DNA from: Treponema sp.
GTDB lineage: Bacteria; Spirochaetota; Spirochaetia; Treponematales; Breznakiellaceae
Reading direction: 5' to 3'
Assembly (NCBI GenBank): GCA_031263265.1
Contig: JAISGE010000179.1
Location: forward strand, 1-8,780
DNA length: 8,780 nucleotides
Of this stretch, positions 1-6,922 are shown piece after piece (within the stretch, counting starts at the first letter, position 1; every line of letters begins with the position of its first letter). The notes beneath the pieces were generated by a model that was not told the origin of the DNA, did not search any database, and saw only the letters and a program-made list of their open reading frames with translations. The translations under genes were made by a program, and so were the position numbers.

Positions 1-53
1 CTATCCATTTCATATAAAATTAGATGACAGAACTAAAACGAATGGTATGTATG

Positions 54-1586
54 TTACCGAATGTCGGCATACATCCGGGAAAAAGCTGCATGGTACTGGG
101 TGAGCAGTCCTAATTCCTCTTGGTATCGTGGTGGCCCCAGGGTATCCCTAATGTCCTCAAGATAGGCGGATAGAGCCTCAATTTCCTGCAGCGCGTCTTT
201 CAGTTTTTGGAGCAGCCGGTCTTTGGCAATATATAAGGGTTCTTCGGTGGTGTCGACCAAGGGGACAAGTCCATTATTATTGGTATTAAAGATCCGGGAA
301 AAGTCCGGGGAAGAATGGTCATGTCTTTTTAGGCTGTCATAGACCTGTTTGAGGGTATTGATTTCAATGGCTTGGTTTCCCAGGTGGATAAGACCTCGTC
401 CCAAGCGTATAAACCCTTCAGCTTCCTGTATCCAGGGCTGCGTAAGTTCCTGCTTGCTGACCCTTGAAGCCTCAAGCACAATTGGGTAGGGGCCTTGCCG
501 GCGGACCACATCGTACTGATCCAGATATTCCAGATACACGGTACCCAAGGGTATATCCACCGGCTTACGCAAGAGCTGGGGATTTATCTGCACTTCTGCC
601 GCCAGGGTTTTAGTCTCCTCGTTATAGAGCGTACCCAGGGAATAGTGAACCGTGGCGCCTGAAACCTGGTAGTCATACCCCCAGGTTTCCTGTAGACCCA
701 CTCCTTGAGCAAGGCGCAAGTCCACGTTGAGCAGCCGGGCGCCGGGAACCACCAGGCGGTCAAGGGCACTGCCAAAGGTCTCGGCCATTTCCTGGGCATC
801 TGAGATAAACCGGAAACTGCCCCCGCCGATGAGGGCCGTATCCTCCATGAGACTGAGGTCCGCACTTCCTCCCAGGGCCACGGTGGAAAGGGTGATATCC
901 TGGTTATGATAGGTTTCCACAAGGCTTAAAATATCGTTTATGTCCTTATCCCCGGCGTTATGCCCCCCATCGGTCAAACAGATAACCCGGTTGATATATC
1001 CCTTACGGTAGTTTGCAGCCACTTGGGTATACCCAAGAGCCATACCCTCGTAAATATCACTCCGCCCGCTGGTCTTGAGGGAAGCCACCAGGTCCATGAA
1101 ATGCTGTTTACTCTGGGGGGTCTTCACACTGCCAGGGGGGATGATCACCTTGGCGGACGTATCAAAACTCACCAGGGAAACCACATCATCAGGCCGTACC
1201 TGATCCATGAATTGCTGAAAAGCATTTTTAACCCAGTCCATTCTCCCCAGCTCTTCCATAGATCTGCTCTTATCAATCACAAAAGCGATATTCAAAGGGG
1301 GCAAGCTATGGGTGGCTCTAAACCCGAGCTGCAGGTATCCGGTGGTGTCCCGAATATCTGCGGCGCTGAATACCTGGACTGGTCCTGTTTCTTGCAAAGG
1401 ATAGTCATATATGCCCCGGGAAATATACTCAGCTATCTGTATTGCCTGAGGAGGGAGCACCTCGCTCAACTCAGAAGACACAGGGCTTCTTGGGGAGTCA
1501 GGTGATCCTTGGGCATTACCTCCAGAAAAGAGCAGCCCAGGAATACCGAGAACCAATACCGCATAAACAAGCAGGAACCTTGGCAT
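54..1586 (-). CDS. Secreted VWA-domain protein, second gene of the ankyrin/VWA unit
   Basis: 510 residues from the ATG at 1586. Residues 1-26 look like a Sec signal peptide (a basic residue at position 3, a hydrophobic stretch LLVYAVLVLG, then GNA-QG as a likely signal peptidase I site); there is no lipobox Cys. A VWA domain spans about residues 97-280. Its metal-ion-dependent adhesion site is visible as D105-K-S107-R-S109, then S176 in GRSDIYEG where Thr is more usual, and D206 in LTDGG. A beta-rich segment follows (about 285-372, including LGTLYNEETKTL), resembling the region after VWA in YfbK-like proteins, and then a helical C-terminus. Families of this type bind ligands or assemble complexes through a divalent metal; the partner here is unknown. 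A GTG start at 1631 would add 15 residues, but it would overlap the upstream gene by 37 nt and push the signal peptide inward. The gap to the ankyrin gene is 8 nt and no good Shine-Dalgarno is seen, so translational coupling is likely. The 53 bases after the stop show no clear terminator. Confidence 0.85.
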   Translation of the reverse strand: MPRFLLVYAVLVLGIPGLLFSGGNAQGSPDSPRSPVSSELSEVLPPQAIQIAEYISRGIYDYPLQETGPVQVFSAADIRDTTGYLQLGFRATHSLPPLNIAFVIDKSRSMEELGRMDWVKNAFQQFMDQVRPDDVVSLVSFDTSAKVIIPPGSVKTPQSKQHFMDLVASLKTSGRSDIYEGMALGYTQVAANYRKGYINRVICLTDGGHNAGDKDINDILSLVETYHNQDITLSTVALGGSADLSLMEDTALIGGGSFRFISDAQEMAETFGSALDRLVVPGARLLNVDLRLAQGVGLQETWGYDYQVSGATVHYSLGTLYNEETKTLAAEVQINPQLLRKPVDIPLGTVYLEYLDQYDVVRRQGPYPIVLEASRVSKQELTQPWIQEAEGFIRLGRGLIHLGNQAIEINTLKQVYDSLKRHDHSSPDFSRIFNTNNNGLVPLVDTTEEPLYIAKDRLLQKLKDALQEIEALSAYLEDIRDTLGPPRYQEELGLLTQYHAAFSRMYADIR

Positions 1587-1594
1587 AAGGTCTA

Positions 1595-4399
1595 CTATTG
1601 TAAGAGCGCCACTACCGTATCCCGTTTCCACCGTTGGGCTATATCCATAGGGCTTTCTGCCGCGATATTTTTAACGGTTTTATTGGCCCCCATTTCTATG
1701 AGCAGGGAAACAATGTCTGGTTTTCCGGTTTGAGCCGCCAAGTGCAAAATGGTATTCCCCGCAGGATCTTGGGCATTGATGGCCTGCTTGCTGCTAAAGA
1801 ACGTTTTAATGGCATCAGGACCTTTGGTAAGGACAATCTGTGCGGGAGTTTTCCCGTCTGCCGCGGTGGAAAATATATTCGAGCCTTTCTCGATAAGCAG
1901 TTTGGCCAATTCCCAGGCATTGCGATCCACCGTCAACCTGAGGGGAGTACGACCCTCTGCATCCACCGCGGTCATCCTGCCCCCTTGGTCAATAATCAGT
2001 TGGATGATAAGGATCGGCGCCATATCCTGGATGGCGATATGGAGGGGGGAAAATCCGTCGTCATCAGGAACCGCGATCCTATCCTTGGTAAGCAGGGTCC
2101 CAACCATTTTGGGAGAACTTATCAATGCGTTGCGGAACGGGGTCATCCCACTGGAATTTTTTGCATGAATTGAGGCGCCTAAGCGCAGCAAGAGTTTAAC
2201 CAGATCCTCCTGATCGGTAATCACCGCAATATGACAGGGTGTATCCCCCCGGTCATTGCGGGTAAAAGGATCCGCTCCCTTGTTCACCAGCCGTTCCACC
2301 GTGGCGCTGGGCCCTCCTGCCAAGGCAGCTTCCATGAGGGGGGTGTTTCCCTCTGCATCCCGGACTTCCAGATCCGCATTATGGGTGAGGAGTATGGTTT
2401 CAAGGGAGGTAATTCCCAGGCGTACTGCATCATGTAAGGGGGTCTTCCCGTTTAAGGCATGGCCGTTGATATCTATACCGGACGCGATAAGCTCTTCTGC
2501 GGCCCTGGGCGCGTTCCAGCGAACAGCGGCATGGAGGGCTGAATTACCCAGAATATCCCTAGTCGTAACCAGGGCCCCTTTTGAGCGTAAAACCCGGATG
2601 GTAGACGGGGAATCGATCTTAACCGCGGCAAACAGGGGCGTTTCTCCTGTGGCGTTTGCCGCCTCAGGATTTCCCCCCCGTTCTACGATGAGGGGAATAT
2701 ACTGGTCCAGTTTCCACTGGGCTGCATAGTGGAGAATAGTGTTCCCCAAGCCGTCCTGAGCCTTGAGGGTTGCAGGGGTGAGAATCCATGTCCGCAAGCC
2801 TCCAGCGGTATAAAACGCCTGATACAAAGGACTTTCCCCTTTTACGTTAGGCGCAAAAATATCCGCGCCCCGGGAGAGCAGCAGTTCCCCTACGGCCTGG
2901 TCATTTTGCCGGACCGCGAGGTGAAGACTGGTATCCCCTTCTTTATTACGGGCATTAACCAGGGCTTTTTTGTCCAAGATAAGTTCAACGATCTTGAGAT
3001 CCCCTCGTTTTTGTATGGTGATATGCAGGATGGTATTGCCGCCGCTGTCATTTTGGAGGACCGTTTCCGGGGTAATCAGGGCAGGCAAGAGGGTCTTATG
3101 ATCCTGCAGGGCATTCTCAAAAGGGGTTATCCGGTCGTTATCTACCGAAAAAATATCGGATTTATATTCCAAAAGCAGAGGTATATGGGAAATGCGGTTT
3201 TCTTCTACCGCAAGATGGAGAGGAGTCTTACCCTGGGTATTACGGATAGATACATCTGCCTTACCTTGGATCCCCCCTACAAGGAGGGTTCGTATAATAT
3301 CAAGATTCCGGTTGAGCCGAATCGCAATATGCAAAGGAGAATCCCCATGTTCGTCCCGGAGGTTTGGATTTACCCCATTGGCAAGGAAGAGGGACAGGGC
3401 CTCTTTATGGGTATTTAGCGGGACTGCGATATGAAGCACCGAGTTCCCCTTAGCATCCTGGGCATTAATTTCCGCACCGTTTTTGATGAGCATATCCATA
3501 GCCGCTATGTTCCCGGATCGGGCGGCTTCGTGCAGGGGAGGAGTCCCTGCGGAATTTTTAATATTGACGTCTGCTTTTCTTTCTATTAAAAACGCGATAA
3601 GGCCGGTGTATCCATTACCTGCGGCAAAGTGCAGGGGAGCAATCCCGTTCGCGGCCCGGCGGTTGTAATTGGAGGTCCGGGCTGCAGGGGCAAAATAGGT
3701 GTATATCGGATCTTGCGAAACCGCACCTGCCAGGACCAAGGTTTCTGCAGATTCCATGTGCACTTTTGAATCAGGATAGGCAAAGGCCAGATCAAGGATG
3801 TTCCGGCCATTGGCGTCAACCGCACGGATGGAATCTGGGCTTATCATCGCGGATAAAAGACTGCCTGAGCTTGCCGTTGCGGTTAAAGCAGGGCTTGTAC
3901 CGCCGGGCATAGCATGGTGAATATCGGCTCCTGCGGCAACAAGGATCTGCGCGGTGGCGGCGTCATGCTTTGACGCGCTAATCCCCAGGGGGGTTCTTCC
4001 CTGCTTGTCCACCGGGTCAATTTCCGCGCCCTTAAAAATAAAAAAACTCGCCAAATCAGGGTCCTGTATTTGAGCGGCCCAATGCAGGGGCGTCATTCCC
4101 CGGCTATCAGTCGCCTTAACATCCACCTTTCCCAAAAAGAAATCACGGGCCTTGCCCCCTTCTCCCCGTTCAAGGATGGTCCACACATCATCTTCATCCG
4201 TAAATTCGCCTGTTTCCGGGAAGGCTTGCGCTGCTTGGGTTGATGCAGTTTCTTGAGGCGCTACATCAGGTTCCGGGGCTGCTTGAGGAGCACTGACACA
4301 TCCGGAAAGAACCGCAAAGAATATACCCATGCCGCTAAACAGCACCTTTTTGGAGAGGGAGTTCAACAACAGCAATGAACGAATATTACAATAGTACAT
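1595..4399 (-). CDS. Giant ankyrin-repeat lipoprotein
   Basis: 934 residues from the ATG at 4399. The N-terminus is hydrophobic with a KK pair and ends in a lipobox, L-S-G-C, with Cys at residue 34, so the mature protein should be lipid-anchored. A Pro/Ala/Glu-rich linker follows (about 35-65), then a degenerate first helix pair, then about 25 ankyrin units from residue 98 to the C-terminus. Units carry the typical signature D/N-xxG-xTPLH-xAA and GADIxxx endings. Ankyrin repeats form an elongated solenoid for protein-protein contact; no enzymatic domain is seen. Start choice is uncertain. A TTG at 4450 has AAAGG seven bases upstream but would put 50 residues before the Cys. A TTG at 4366 would give the most typical lipoprotein signal (Cys at 23) but has no Shine-Dalgarno. 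The ATG at 4399 gives a rather long 33-residue signal. The gene lies 8 nt upstream of the VWA gene on the same strand and is divergent from galE. The partner bound by the solenoid is unknown; the adjacent VWA protein is the obvious candidate. Confidence 0.88.
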   Translation of the reverse strand: MYYCNIRSLLLLNSLSKKVLFSGMGIFFAVLSGCVSAPQAAPEPDVAPQETASTQAAQAFPETGEFTDEDDVWTILERGEGGKARDFFLGKVDVKATDSRGMTPLHWAAQIQDPDLASFFIFKGAEIDPVDKQGRTPLGISASKHDAATAQILVAAGADIHHAMPGGTSPALTATASSGSLLSAMISPDSIRAVDANGRNILDLAFAYPDSKVHMESAETLVLAGAVSQDPIYTYFAPAARTSNYNRRAANGIAPLHFAAGNGYTGLIAFLIERKADVNIKNSAGTPPLHEAARSGNIAAMDMLIKNGAEINAQDAKGNSVLHIAVPLNTHKEALSLFLANGVNPNLRDEHGDSPLHIAIRLNRNLDIIRTLLVGGIQGKADVSIRNTQGKTPLHLAVEENRISHIPLLLEYKSDIFSVDNDRITPFENALQDHKTLLPALITPETVLQNDSGGNTILHITIQKRGDLKIVELILDKKALVNARNKEGDTSLHLAVRQNDQAVGELLLSRGADIFAPNVKGESPLYQAFYTAGGLRTWILTPATLKAQDGLGNTILHYAAQWKLDQYIPLIVERGGNPEAANATGETPLFAAVKIDSPSTIRVLRSKGALVTTRDILGNSALHAAVRWNAPRAAEELIASGIDINGHALNGKTPLHDAVRLGITSLETILLTHNADLEVRDAEGNTPLMEAALAGGPSATVERLVNKGADPFTRNDRGDTPCHIAVITDQEDLVKLLLRLGASIHAKNSSGMTPFRNALISSPKMVGTLLTKDRIAVPDDDGFSPLHIAIQDMAPILIIQLIIDQGGRMTAVDAEGRTPLRLTVDRNAWELAKLLIEKGSNIFSTAADGKTPAQIVLTKGPDAIKTFFSSKQAINAQDPAGNTILHLAAQTGKPDIVSLLIEMGANKTVKNIAAESPMDIAQRWKRDTVVALLQ
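1598..4108 (-). repeat. Ankyrin array with ten-unit higher-order periodicity
   Basis: I split the protein into 25 units, mostly 33 residues long. Shortened units of 31-32 residues, which lack the usual second-helix/GAD ending, are number 3 (3818-3910), 10 (3050-3142), 13 (2756-2848), 20 (2066-2158) and 23 (1769-1864). The spacing is thus 7, 3, 7, 3 units. Each short unit follows one ending in ADIF/ADIH/ASIH-like residues, and units 11, 14 and 24 after short ones share GNTILH. Units 10 and 20 share TPFxNAL; units 11 and 21 are both 34 residues. This fits blocks 1-10 (3050-4108), 11-20 (2066-3049) and a half block 21-25. Unit 4 is an exception, with an extra ~20 residues. The repeats are at protein level; DNA identity between units is low, so the duplication would be old. 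Confidence 0.7.
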
Positions 4400-4540
4400 A
4401 CCTTTTTTTCGGTAAAAAGAAGGAGCTTCATAAGCCTGCAGCCCAATCAAACCTGCACCTTTTTAGCAGATCGATAGAGGGTGGTGATCTACAAAGTATG
4501 CAAGTATGATGGAAGAATCCTTGTACTAATCTAAGCCGAA

Positions 4541-4583
4541 AAGCAGGGGCGGACGACGATGCAGTCATTCTCCGCCCCTGTTT
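4541..4583. repeat. Inverted repeat (hairpin) in the divergent intergenic region
   Basis: The arms CAGGGGCGGA (4544-4553) and TCCGCCCCTG (4571-4580) are perfectly complementary over 10 bp around a 17-nt loop. They extend to 13 bp with one G-T wobble and two A-T pairs. On the minus strand the stem is followed by CTTTT and on the plus strand by TTTGG, so either direction is only a poor match to an intrinsic terminator. Neither neighbouring gene ends here: both start and run away from it. It may therefore be an attenuator in the ankyrin mRNA leader (about 140 nt before that start), a regulator site, or a small-RNA terminator. Its function is not shown. Confidence 0.6.
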
Positions 4584-4614
4584 GGAGGGAATTATCCAAG
4601 TAAACGCCGATACT

Positions 4615-4632
4615 CTGCCAGGCGCCTGGCAG
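4615..4632. promoter_or_regulatory. Perfect 18-bp palindrome, candidate operator of galE
   Basis: CTGCCAGGCGCCTGGCAG is identical to its reverse complement, with no loop. It ends 4 bp before the putative -35 hexamer of galE. A dyad of this size in this place is what a dimeric transcription factor would use, either as an activator site just upstream of -35 or as a repressor site next to it. No regulator gene is in the window, and I do not recognise the motif as that of a known family. Confidence 0.55.
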
Positions 4633-4636
4633 GGCA

Positions 4637-4664
4637 TTGAACTCATGGTGTTTTACGCTATACT
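4637..4664 (+). promoter_or_regulatory. Sigma70-like promoter of galE
   Basis: TTGAAC (4637-4642, 4 of 6 matches to TTGACA) and TATACT (4659-4664, 5 of 6 to TATAAT) are separated by 16 bp. A start site about 7 bases past the -10 box would fall near 4671, only 2-3 bases before the galE ATG at 4674. With no Shine-Dalgarno in front of that ATG, this predicts a leaderless or nearly leaderless mRNA. Confidence 0.55.
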
Positions 4665-4673
4665 TATTAAGAA

Positions 4674-5642
4674 ATGACTATATTAATCATCGGTGGAGCG
4701 GGTTATATCGGTAGTCATGTAGCCCGGGAATTCTTGGATCAGGGCCACCACGTTACCGTATACGATAATCTTTCCAGCGGACTGCGGGAGAATCTTTTCC
4801 CAGAAGCACACTTCATTCATGGAGACATTCAGGATTACCCAAGCCTCCTCCGGGTTGCCCAGGGAGGCTTCGACGCGCTGGTACACCTGGCTGCGTACAA
4901 GGCCGCAGGGGAATCCATGGTAAAGCCGGAAAAGTATTCCCTAAACAACATCAACGGAACGGTCCATATCCTGAACGCGGCGGTGGAAGCCAAGATACCC
5001 TTCATGGTCTTTTCCTCGAGCGCCGCGGTTTACGGTGAACCGGCGTATCTTCCGGTGGATGAAAAACACCCTACCAATCCTGAGAACTACTACGGCTTCA
5101 CCAAGCTGGAGATTGAGCGATTCCTGGGATGGTATGAACAGCTTAAAGGTATCCGGTTTGCGAGTCTTAGGTATTTCAATGCCGCAGGCTACGATGTGCA
5201 TGGCCGGATCACCGGCCTTGAACAAAACCCCGCAAACCTGATTCCGGTGATCATGGAAGCAGCTTGCGGTATGCGGGCAGAGGTGCAGGTATTCGGGAAT
5301 GATTATGCTACCCCTGACGGCACCGGGGTTCGGGATTATATCCATGTGAATGATCTTGCCGCAGGTCATGTGGCTGCCTTGGATCATATCAGCCGGTATA
5401 AGCAGAGCCTGATCGTCAACCTAGGAAGTGAAACCGGCCTTTCAGTCCAGGAAATCCTTGAGGCTGCCCGGCGGATCAGCGGAAAGCCCATTCCTGCCAG
5501 GATTGTAGGCCGCAGACCAGGCGATCCAGGTAAGCTTACCGCTTCCGCCCAATACGCCCGGGAGACCCTGGGTTGGACCCCCCGATACTCGGATATAGAT
5601 ACCCTGATTAAGACGAGCTGGGAAGTCTACCGCAAGTACTAA
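4674..5642 (+). CDS. galE: UDP-glucose 4-epimerase
   Basis: 322 residues, slightly shorter than the usual 330-340. It is an extended short-chain dehydrogenase with an N-terminal Rossmann fold. The NAD-binding loop is G7-GA-G10-YI-G13, D31 follows the second strand, and GDIQD (50-54) and HLAA (71-74) are family signatures. Catalytic residues are S116 in FSSSAAVYG and Y140-GFT-K144. RYFNAAG (166-172) and GVRDYIHVNDLA (218-229) are typical of GalE. It interconverts UDP-glucose and UDP-galactose in the cytoplasm, for the Leloir pathway and to supply galactose for surface glycans. By eye the position equivalent to the E. coli Tyr299 gatekeeper is Leu288 (in GDPGKL), so activity on UDP-GlcNAc/GalNAc is possible; this alignment is by hand. 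The ATG has no Shine-Dalgarno and follows directly on a promoter. No other galactose gene is adjacent; the M20 hydrolase gene is 53 bp downstream. Confidence 0.95.
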   Translation: MTILIIGGAGYIGSHVAREFLDQGHHVTVYDNLSSGLRENLFPEAHFIHGDIQDYPSLLRVAQGGFDALVHLAAYKAAGESMVKPEKYSLNNINGTVHILNAAVEAKIPFMVFSSSAAVYGEPAYLPVDEKHPTNPENYYGFTKLEIERFLGWYEQLKGIRFASLRYFNAAGYDVHGRITGLEQNPANLIPVIMEAACGMRAEVQVFGNDYATPDGTGVRDYIHVNDLAAGHVAALDHISRYKQSLIVNLGSETGLSVQEILEAARRISGKPIPARIVGRRPGDPGKLTASAQYARETLGWTPRYSDIDTLIKTSWEVYRKY

Positions 5643-5682
5643 GACGGGGTGAGGGAAATAAGTGTTTATTTTATTAAATAGT

Positions 5683-5688
5683 AAGGAG
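5683..5688 (+). promoter_or_regulatory. Strong ribosome binding site of the M20 hydrolase
   Basis: AAGGAG stands 7 nt before the ATG at 5696, an ideal spacing, which fixes the start. The 53-bp gap to galE is A+T-rich and has a weak A/T-only inverted repeat (5656-5671, loop GTGT) that I do not regard as a terminator. Readthrough from galE is likely, and an additional internal promoter cannot be excluded. Confidence 0.8.
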
Positions 5689-5695
5689 ATATACC

Positions 5696-6922
5696 ATGAA
5701 CAAAGCAATCAGTACCTTTATCGATAAGGCAATACCCCTGGTGCTTGAACTCGAAACTGAATTGACCAAACGGCCAGCCATATCCCCCGTATCCGGCGGT
5801 GAGGGGGAACTGGACAAATGTGCATTTCTTGAAGCCTGGCTCAAGGTGCAGGGCATCACCGCCCTGGAACGCTACGATGCCCCAGACCCTCAGGCCAAAG
5901 GAGGTAGACGGCCCAACCTGGTGGCCACTATTCCCGGTAATGCGGACACCAAGCGGTTGTGGATCATGAGTCACCTGGATGTAGTGCCTCCGGGGGAAAT
6001 CAGTCTTTGGGAAACCGACCCGTGGACCGTGGTGCACCAGGATGGACGGCTCATTGGCCGGGGAGTGGAGGACAACCAGCAGGGCCTTACGGCTTCGGTT
6101 ATTGCAGCTTTATCCCTGGTGAAGCAAGGGATCCGCCCCGCCCATACGGTGAAGCTCCTGTTTGTAGCGGATGAAGAAATGGGCAGCCAGTACGGTATTC
6201 TTTGGCTCCTTAAAAATCAGAACCTCTTTTGTCCTGAAGACATGGTTCTTATCCCTGATGGAGGGGACAGCCGGGGAGAAACCATAGAAATCGCAGAAAA
6301 AAATCTCCTGTGGATCCGGTTTACCACTACCGGACTCCAGGCCCACGGTTCCCGGCCAGACCAAGGGATCAATGCCCACTTGGCTGCAGCAGACCTGGCG
6401 CTTACCCTGTATACCGGGCTTTCCCAGCGCTTTGCCGAGAAGGATCCCCTCTTTGATCCGGATTATTCCACCTTCCAGCCCACCAAAAAAGATGCCAATG
6501 TCCCCAATATCAACACCATCCCTGGGGAAGATGTGTTTTACATGGATATGCGGATCTTGCCCAAGTATCCTGTCACCACGGTGCTTGAGGAGATTCGCCG
6601 CCTCAAAACCATGATTGAGGCAAAGTACCGGGTAAGCATCACCTATAAAGTGGAACAAGCCCTAGAATCCAGAGCAAGTCCCCCGGACACGCCCCTGGTA
6701 GGTTTGCTTTCCCAAGCAGTCAAGGATATCTACCAGGTGGACACCCGGCTTATTGGCATTGGCGGCGGTACCATAGCCGCGGCCCTGAGGAACGCGAGTA
6801 TCCCGGCCGTGGTGTGGTCCCGGGTGGATGACACCGCGCATCAGCCCAACGAATACGCGGTTGTCGAGCATATTCTCGGAGACGCCAAGGTCATGGCCTG
6901 GTTGATGCTGGCGGAGTTTTAA
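5696..6922 (+). CDS. M20-family zinc metallo-hydrolase (ArgE/DapE/CPG2 type)
   Basis: 408 residues, the normal length for this family of amidohydrolases and peptidases with two metal ions. All expected active-site residues are visible: H93 and D95 in SHLDVVPPG, bridging D126 in GRGVEDNQQG, catalytic E160 and ligand E161 in VADEE, D188 in IPDGG, and H382 in AHQPNEY. The lid or dimerisation domain sits at about 200-320, with H217 in GLQAHGSRP as the likely substrate-contacting His. There is no signal peptide, so it should be cytoplasmic. Members remove acyl groups from amino acids (ArgE, DapE) or cleave dipeptides; the substrate here cannot be told from sequence, and the neighbours (galE, viaA) do not point to arginine or lysine synthesis. 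It has the best ribosome binding site in the window. Its TAA overlaps the stop of the opposing viaA-like gene. Confidence 0.92.
   Translation: MNKAISTFIDKAIPLVLELETELTKRPAISPVSGGEGELDKCAFLEAWLKVQGITALERYDAPDPQAKGGRRPNLVATIPGNADTKRLWIMSHLDVVPPGEISLWETDPWTVVHQDGRLIGRGVEDNQQGLTASVIAALSLVKQGIRPAHTVKLLFVADEEMGSQYGILWLLKNQNLFCPEDMVLIPDGGDSRGETIEIAEKNLLWIRFTTTGLQAHGSRPDQGINAHLAAADLALTLYTGLSQRFAEKDPLFDPDYSTFQPTKKDANVPNINTIPGEDVFYMDMRILPKYPVTTVLEEIRRLKTMIEAKYRVSITYKVEQALESRASPPDTPLVGLLSQAVKDIYQVDTRLIGIGGGTIAAALRNASIPAVVWSRVDDTAHQPNEYAVVEHILGDAKVMAWLMLAEF
6919..6922. other. Shared TTAA: convergent stop codons overlap by 4 bp
   Basis: TAA at 6920-6922 ends the plus-strand M20 gene and TAA (read from 6921 to 6919) ends the minus-strand ViaA-like gene. 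The self-complementary TTAA supplies both stops. There is no intergenic space for a terminator, so each transcript must extend into the other gene in antisense. Confidence 0.95.

Noticed and set aside
1..53. Possible start of another minus-strand gene (ATG at 13-11).
   Set aside because: Only four codons are visible and no ribosome binding site precedes it; it cannot be supported.
960..1505. Plus-strand open frame of 181 codons opposite the VWA gene.
   Set aside because: The minus frame has a full VWA domain and a signal peptide; the plus frame has no recognisable features.
1587..1631. GTG start at 1631 for the VWA gene, giving 525 residues.
   Set aside because: It overlaps the ankyrin gene by 37 nt, lacks a Shine-Dalgarno and would bury the signal peptide; the ATG at 1586 begins exactly at the signal peptide.
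2729..3418. Long plus-strand open frame (229 codons) opposite the ankyrin gene.
   Set aside because: It is a shadow frame; its protein shows no recognisable motif and its apparent repeats are the antisense of the ankyrin codons.
1600..4100. Recurring short DNA motifs about every 99 bases, which could suggest a CRISPR or tandem DNA repeat.
   Set aside because: They are the codons of ankyrin units (33 residues each) inside one open frame; DNA identity between units is low and there are no identical repeats or unique spacers.
4468..4508. Small repeats upstream of the ankyrin gene: AGATC/GATCT inverted repeat (4468-4490) and direct repeat AAGTATG (4494-4500, 4502-4508).
   Set aside because: Too short to separate from chance; no clear -35/-10 pair for the ankyrin gene could be tied to them.
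4428..4646. Minus-strand open frame of 72 codons in the intergenic region, spanning the hairpin and palindrome.
   Set aside because: No good ribosome binding site was seen, it overlaps the galE promoter elements and the ankyrin start, and the protein looks random.
5683..5698. AAGGAGATATACCATG matches, from memory, the ribosome binding site of common T7 expression vectors, raising the idea of vector contamination.
   Set aside because: The bases on both sides do not match a vector: upstream is an A/T-rich gap directly after galE and downstream is a natural gene. A strong natural Shine-Dalgarno explains it.
6110..6658. Minus-strand open frame of 182 codons opposite the M20 gene.
   Set aside because: The plus strand carries every M20 active-site motif; the antisense frame is a by-product of codon bias.
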